A stretch of DNA of 9,188 nt. Origin: Geobacter sp. (lineage in GTDB: Bacteria; Desulfobacterota; Desulfuromonadia; Geobacterales; Geobacteraceae). Positions within the stretch are counted from its first letter, which is position 1. Every line of letters starts with the position of its first letter. Shown piece after piece: positions 7,432 through 9,188 of the stretch. The stretch lies in the NCBI GenBank assembly GCA_003857395.1, contig RPRC01000232.1, positions 1-9,188 of the forward strand, read 5' to 3'. A program made the translations under genes and the position numbers. The notes beneath the pieces were generated by a model. It was not told where the DNA came from. It did not search any database and saw only the letters and a list, made by a program, of their open reading frames with translations.

Positions 7432-7531
7432 CACCCTGTGCGGCGGTACTTTTCCCTTGCCATACAGGGGTATTTGGATTAATCTGTAACGGATTCCGGG
7501 CCATAGAAGTCCGGTTTCCGGAGTAAACTTA

Positions 7532-8473
7532 ATGCCGCATGAAGCCGGTACGACGAAATTTCAGATTGACCTGCGTCGTCATCTGCGGGAGCAGAATATA
7601 TGCGACAATCTGGTCCACCTCATCTGTGAGATCGCCGAGGCAGGGAAGTATGTTATCAATGCCGTCAGAACCGGCGACCTGGGTGTGGCGGGGACCTCCA
7701 ACCTGTACGGAGAAGAGCAGCTTGCCCTTGATGTGCTGTCCGATCGCATCATCAAGAAACGCCTTATCCACTCGGGGGTGGTCAGTTCCATCCTTTCCGA
7801 GGAAATGGACGAAGTGCTCAACGTGAAGTCGGAGGCCGACGGGCTCTATTCCGTTGGCTATGATCCGCTTGACGGATCGTCACTGGTGGATGTGAACCTG
7901 GCCGTGGGAACGATCGTTTCCATCCATTCCGGCAGTAGTCTCCTGAAGCCTGGCCGTTCGCAGGTTGCCGCGCTGTATATTCTCTATGGTCCCCGCGTTT
8001 CTCTCGTCTATTCCGTCGGCAAGGGCGTGCACGAATTCACCATGAACCATCTCATGGAGTACACCCTTACCCGGGAAAATATAACCATGCAACCTTCGGG
8101 AAACATCTTTTCGCCGGGAGGGTTGCGTAACAAATACTCTGAAGGCGTCGAGAAATTTGTCCGCTACCTGGAGGCGAAAGGGTCGAAACTTCGCTATTCA
8201 GGCGGCTTTGTCCCTGACATCAACCAGATACTGCTGAAGGGAAAGGGCATCTTCATCTATCCGGTCCTGTATGGTTCTCCCAAAGGAAAGCTTCGCCTTC
8301 TTTTCGAGCTCAATCCCATGGCATTTCTGGTCGAACAGGCCGGTGGCGCGGCAAGCAACGGCACAATGCCGATTCTCGATATTGTGCCGCAAGAGCTCGG
8401 ACAGTTGGAGCCGATTTTTATCGGCTGTAGCGAAGATGTGGAAAAGGCACTTGAGTTTTTGAACGAGGAATAA
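7532..8473 (+). CDS. fbp: Fructose-1,6-bisphosphatase, class I
   Basis: A 313-residue cytosolic enzyme that removes the 1-phosphate from fructose 1,6-bisphosphate, the committed step of gluconeogenesis. GGAG lies 8 nt before the ATG. Metal-binding motifs are in the expected places: SEEMDE with Glu90, DPLDGSS with Asp111 and Asp114, and FELNPMAFLVEQAGG with Glu259. A RYSGGFVPDINQILLKGKG stretch stands where class I enzymes have the sugar-phosphate region (E. coli: RYIGSLVAD...), and KGKLRLLFE matches the family well. The length is slightly below the usual 330 or so. It departs from the classical form in having DGSSLVDVN instead of DGSSNIDVN, and ELGQLEPIFIG in place of the common HQRVPFFVG near the C-terminus. 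A 100-bp gap separates it from the polyferredoxin gene; TTGCCA at 7457-7462 could be a -35, but no good -10 follows. Catalytic class is confident; regulation by AMP cannot be judged. Confidence 0.93.
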   Translation: MPHEAGTTKFQIDLRRHLREQNICDNLVHLICEIAEAGKYVINAVRTGDLGVAGTSNLYGEEQLALDVLSDRIIKKRLIHSGVVSSILSEEMDEVLNVKSEADGLYSVGYDPLDGSSLVDVNLAVGTIVSIHSGSSLLKPGRSQVAALYILYGPRVSLVYSVGKGVHEFTMNHLMEYTLTRENITMQPSGNIFSPGGLRNKYSEGVEKFVRYLEAKGSKLRYSGGFVPDINQILLKGKGIFIYPVLYGSPKGKLRLLFELNPMAFLVEQAGGAASNGTMPILDIVPQELGQLEPIFIGCSEDVEKALEFLNEE

Positions 8474-8475
8474 TA

Positions 8476-8594
8476 CCAATTCCAGATCAAGGATGATCTC
8501 AAGGCGGCGAGGATTGAGGCTGCGAGGCGTACTGAAGAGTACGTTGAGCAGCCGAAGATGAGCCAACGCAGAGAGGGCCTTGATATGGAATTGG
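8476..8594. repeat. 119-bp structured intergenic repeat with terminal inverted repeats (MITE- or REP-like)
   Basis: The left end CCAATTCCAGATCAAGG (8476-8492) is the reverse complement of the right end (8578-8594) at 16 of 17 positions. AATA stands directly outside both ends (8472-8475 and 8595-8598), as a 4-bp target duplication would; the left copy overlaps the FBPase stop codon. Inside, GGCTGC/GCAGCC (8518-8523, 8548-8553) encloses CGTACT-gaag-AGTACG (8528-8543). TCAAGG occurs twice near the left end. There is no coding capacity. It could be a non-autonomous miniature transposable element or an extragenic palindromic repeat; copy number elsewhere in the genome would decide. On RNA it could also act as a 3' end structure for the FBPase message, although no T-tract follows. 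Confidence 0.7.
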
Positions 8595-8678
8595 AATAAC
8601 AGGCTGTTGAAAATGTTACGTGGAAGTCCGGACGCACGGTCACCACGGCAGACGCATCTTTTGACAGTCATAAAAGGA

Positions 8679-8704
8679 CCCCGCGTGAACAAGGGTTACC
8701 GGGG
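8679..8704 (+). promoter_or_regulatory. Leader hairpin just upstream of the small acidic protein
   Basis: CCCCG (8679-8683) pairs with CGGGG (8700-8704). Inside, after a bulged C, GTGAAC (8685-8690) pairs with GGTTAC (8694-8699) apart from one A-G mismatch, leaving a 3-nt loop. The 3' side of the stem ends against the probable ribosome-binding stretch (GGAAG, 8704-8708), so folding could affect initiation at 8717. A second, weaker pair (CGTGG/CCACG, 8619-8623 and 8643-8647) lies upstream. I recognise no known riboswitch class here. Confidence 0.35.
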
Positions 8705-8716
8705 GAAGAAAGGCCT

Positions 8717-9001
8717 ATGCAAAAGATCATGACAGACGAAGAAAAACCGCAAAGACTCTGCAGCGAGATTCAGCTCTTTGACCTGTGCTCGGATGAGAAA
8801 TGTACCAAGAAAAATGGTCGCTACTGCACCGATGAGGTCCTGCTCAAAAAGTTCGAAGCTATCAGTCTCGAGGAGGATTTTTCCTCCGACCAGTTCCTGG
8901 ACAACGAACCTGAGGATGCCGGAGATGATGAGGAAGATTCCGGTTCCGGGAACGATTATGGCGAAGATGAAGACCAGTATGAGGATGATGATGAGTTCTG
9001 A
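8717..9001 (+). CDS. Small conserved-looking protein: four-Cys N-terminal motif and acidic tail
   Basis: A 94-residue protein of unknown function. Residues 14-49 hold LCSEIQLFDLC, then Cys29 and a GRYCTD turn with Cys37, followed by a helix-like LLKKFEAI. The spacing Cys15-x8-Cys24-x4-Cys29-x7-Cys37 could bind a metal such as zinc, but this matches no named motif that I know. From about residue 50 the chain is dominated by Asp and Glu and ends in a Gly/Ser/Asp/Glu low-complexity tail, so it should be strongly negative and disordered. I recall similar short proteins in Geobacter-type genomes, unverified. The likely SD is GGAAG, 8 nt before the ATG; a second ATG at codon 5 has no better site. 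It is followed at once by a strong terminator, so it is the last gene of its unit or a single-gene unit. No signal peptide or membrane segment is seen. Confidence 0.75.
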   Translation: MQKIMTDEEKPQRLCSEIQLFDLCSDEKCTKKNGRYCTDEVLLKKFEAISLEEDFSSDQFLDNEPEDAGDDEEDSGSGNDYGEDEDQYEDDDEF

Positions 9002-9032
9002 AATACGGAATGCCGTCCTGAACAGGTAAAAT

Positions 9033-9066
9033 AAAAAGGCCGCTTTGCTGAAAGTGGCCTTTTTTT
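9033..9066 (+). terminator. Rho-independent terminator, probably bidirectional
   Basis: AAAAAGGCC (9033-9041) pairs with GGCCTTTTT (9056-9064), with an inner CTTT/AAAG (9043-9046, 9051-9054), a G-U pair between them and a GCTG loop. A T-run follows to 9066 on the plus strand. On the minus strand the same stem is followed by TTTTTATTTT, so it can stop transcription from both sides. It lies 31 bp after the small acidic protein gene. Confidence 0.88.
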
Positions 9067-9188
9067 ATTGGCTGAATGATCGAAGAGGCTACCCGCGGAC
9101 GAAATTATCACCGTTTTCCAAATCGGAGACCAGCAGTTTCTCATCCGGAAAGTCTCAACAGAGGCTGGGCTGGAACTTCCTCGAAGCC

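Noticed and set aside
8661..8690. Perfect TTGACA -35 hexamer upstream of the small acidic protein
   Set aside because: No -10-like hexamer at 16-18 nt; the region there is the GC-rich hairpin.
9076..9188. Plus-strand frame from the ATG at 9076, and a start-less frame from 9080 that reads more like protein
   Set aside because: The first has no ribosome-binding site and an unconvincing composition; the second has no start codon after its upstream TGA. Neither can be supported in 110 bp.

Overview
The window looks like chromosomal DNA from a Geobacter/Pelobacter/Desulfuromonas-type bacterium (Desulfuromonadales). I infer this from the style of the genes, not from a search: a CHASE4-PAS hybrid histidine kinase, a DUF362 protein next to a NapH/NapG-like polyferredoxin, and a small Cys-containing acidic protein of a kind I associate with Geobacter-like genomes. 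GC content is moderate to high, and Shine-Dalgarno sites are good at most starts. I see no tRNA, rRNA, CRISPR array, phage or transposase gene.

Layout. (1) Positions 1-1464, minus strand: the N-terminal 488 codons of a large AsmA-like DUF748 envelope protein that runs off the left edge. (2) Positions 1465-1812: a divergent intergenic region. It holds a convincing plus-strand sigma70 promoter (TTGTCA-16-TACAAT) whose -10 lies inside a palindrome, and a second inverted repeat over a -10-like hexamer facing the DUF748 gene. (3) Positions 1813-4227: an 804-residue hybrid sensor kinase (TM-CHASE4-TM-PAS-HisKA-HATPase-REC). (4) Positions 4365-7431: three plus-strand genes that look like one operon. 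They encode a zinc-ribbon RDD membrane protein, a Tat-type DUF362 protein, and a membrane polyferredoxin that appears to fuse NapH-like and NapG-like halves. (5) Positions 7532-8473: class I fructose-1,6-bisphosphatase. (6) Positions 8476-8594: a 119-bp non-coding repeat with 17-bp terminal inverted repeats (16/17 paired), a structured centre and flanking AATA on both sides, starting two bases after the FBPase stop codon. (7) Positions 8717-9001: a 94-residue protein with four cysteines and a very acidic tail, preceded by a strong leader hairpin and followed by a bidirectional-looking intrinsic terminator at 9033-9066. The last 120 bp hold no gene that I can support.

How the parts may work together. 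The DUF362 protein and the fused polyferredoxin are probably translated in tandem: the stop of the first is five bases from the preferred ATG of the second. Together they suggest a membrane-bound iron-sulfur electron-transfer module of unknown substrate, with the RDD protein as a possible membrane accessory. The kinase has no separate response regulator in the window and may signal through its own receiver domain to an unlinked partner. FBPase is a gluconeogenic enzyme with no evident functional tie to its neighbours. The points most worth a second look are the NapH-NapG fusion, the MITE-like structured repeat and the leader hairpin with its acidic Cys protein.
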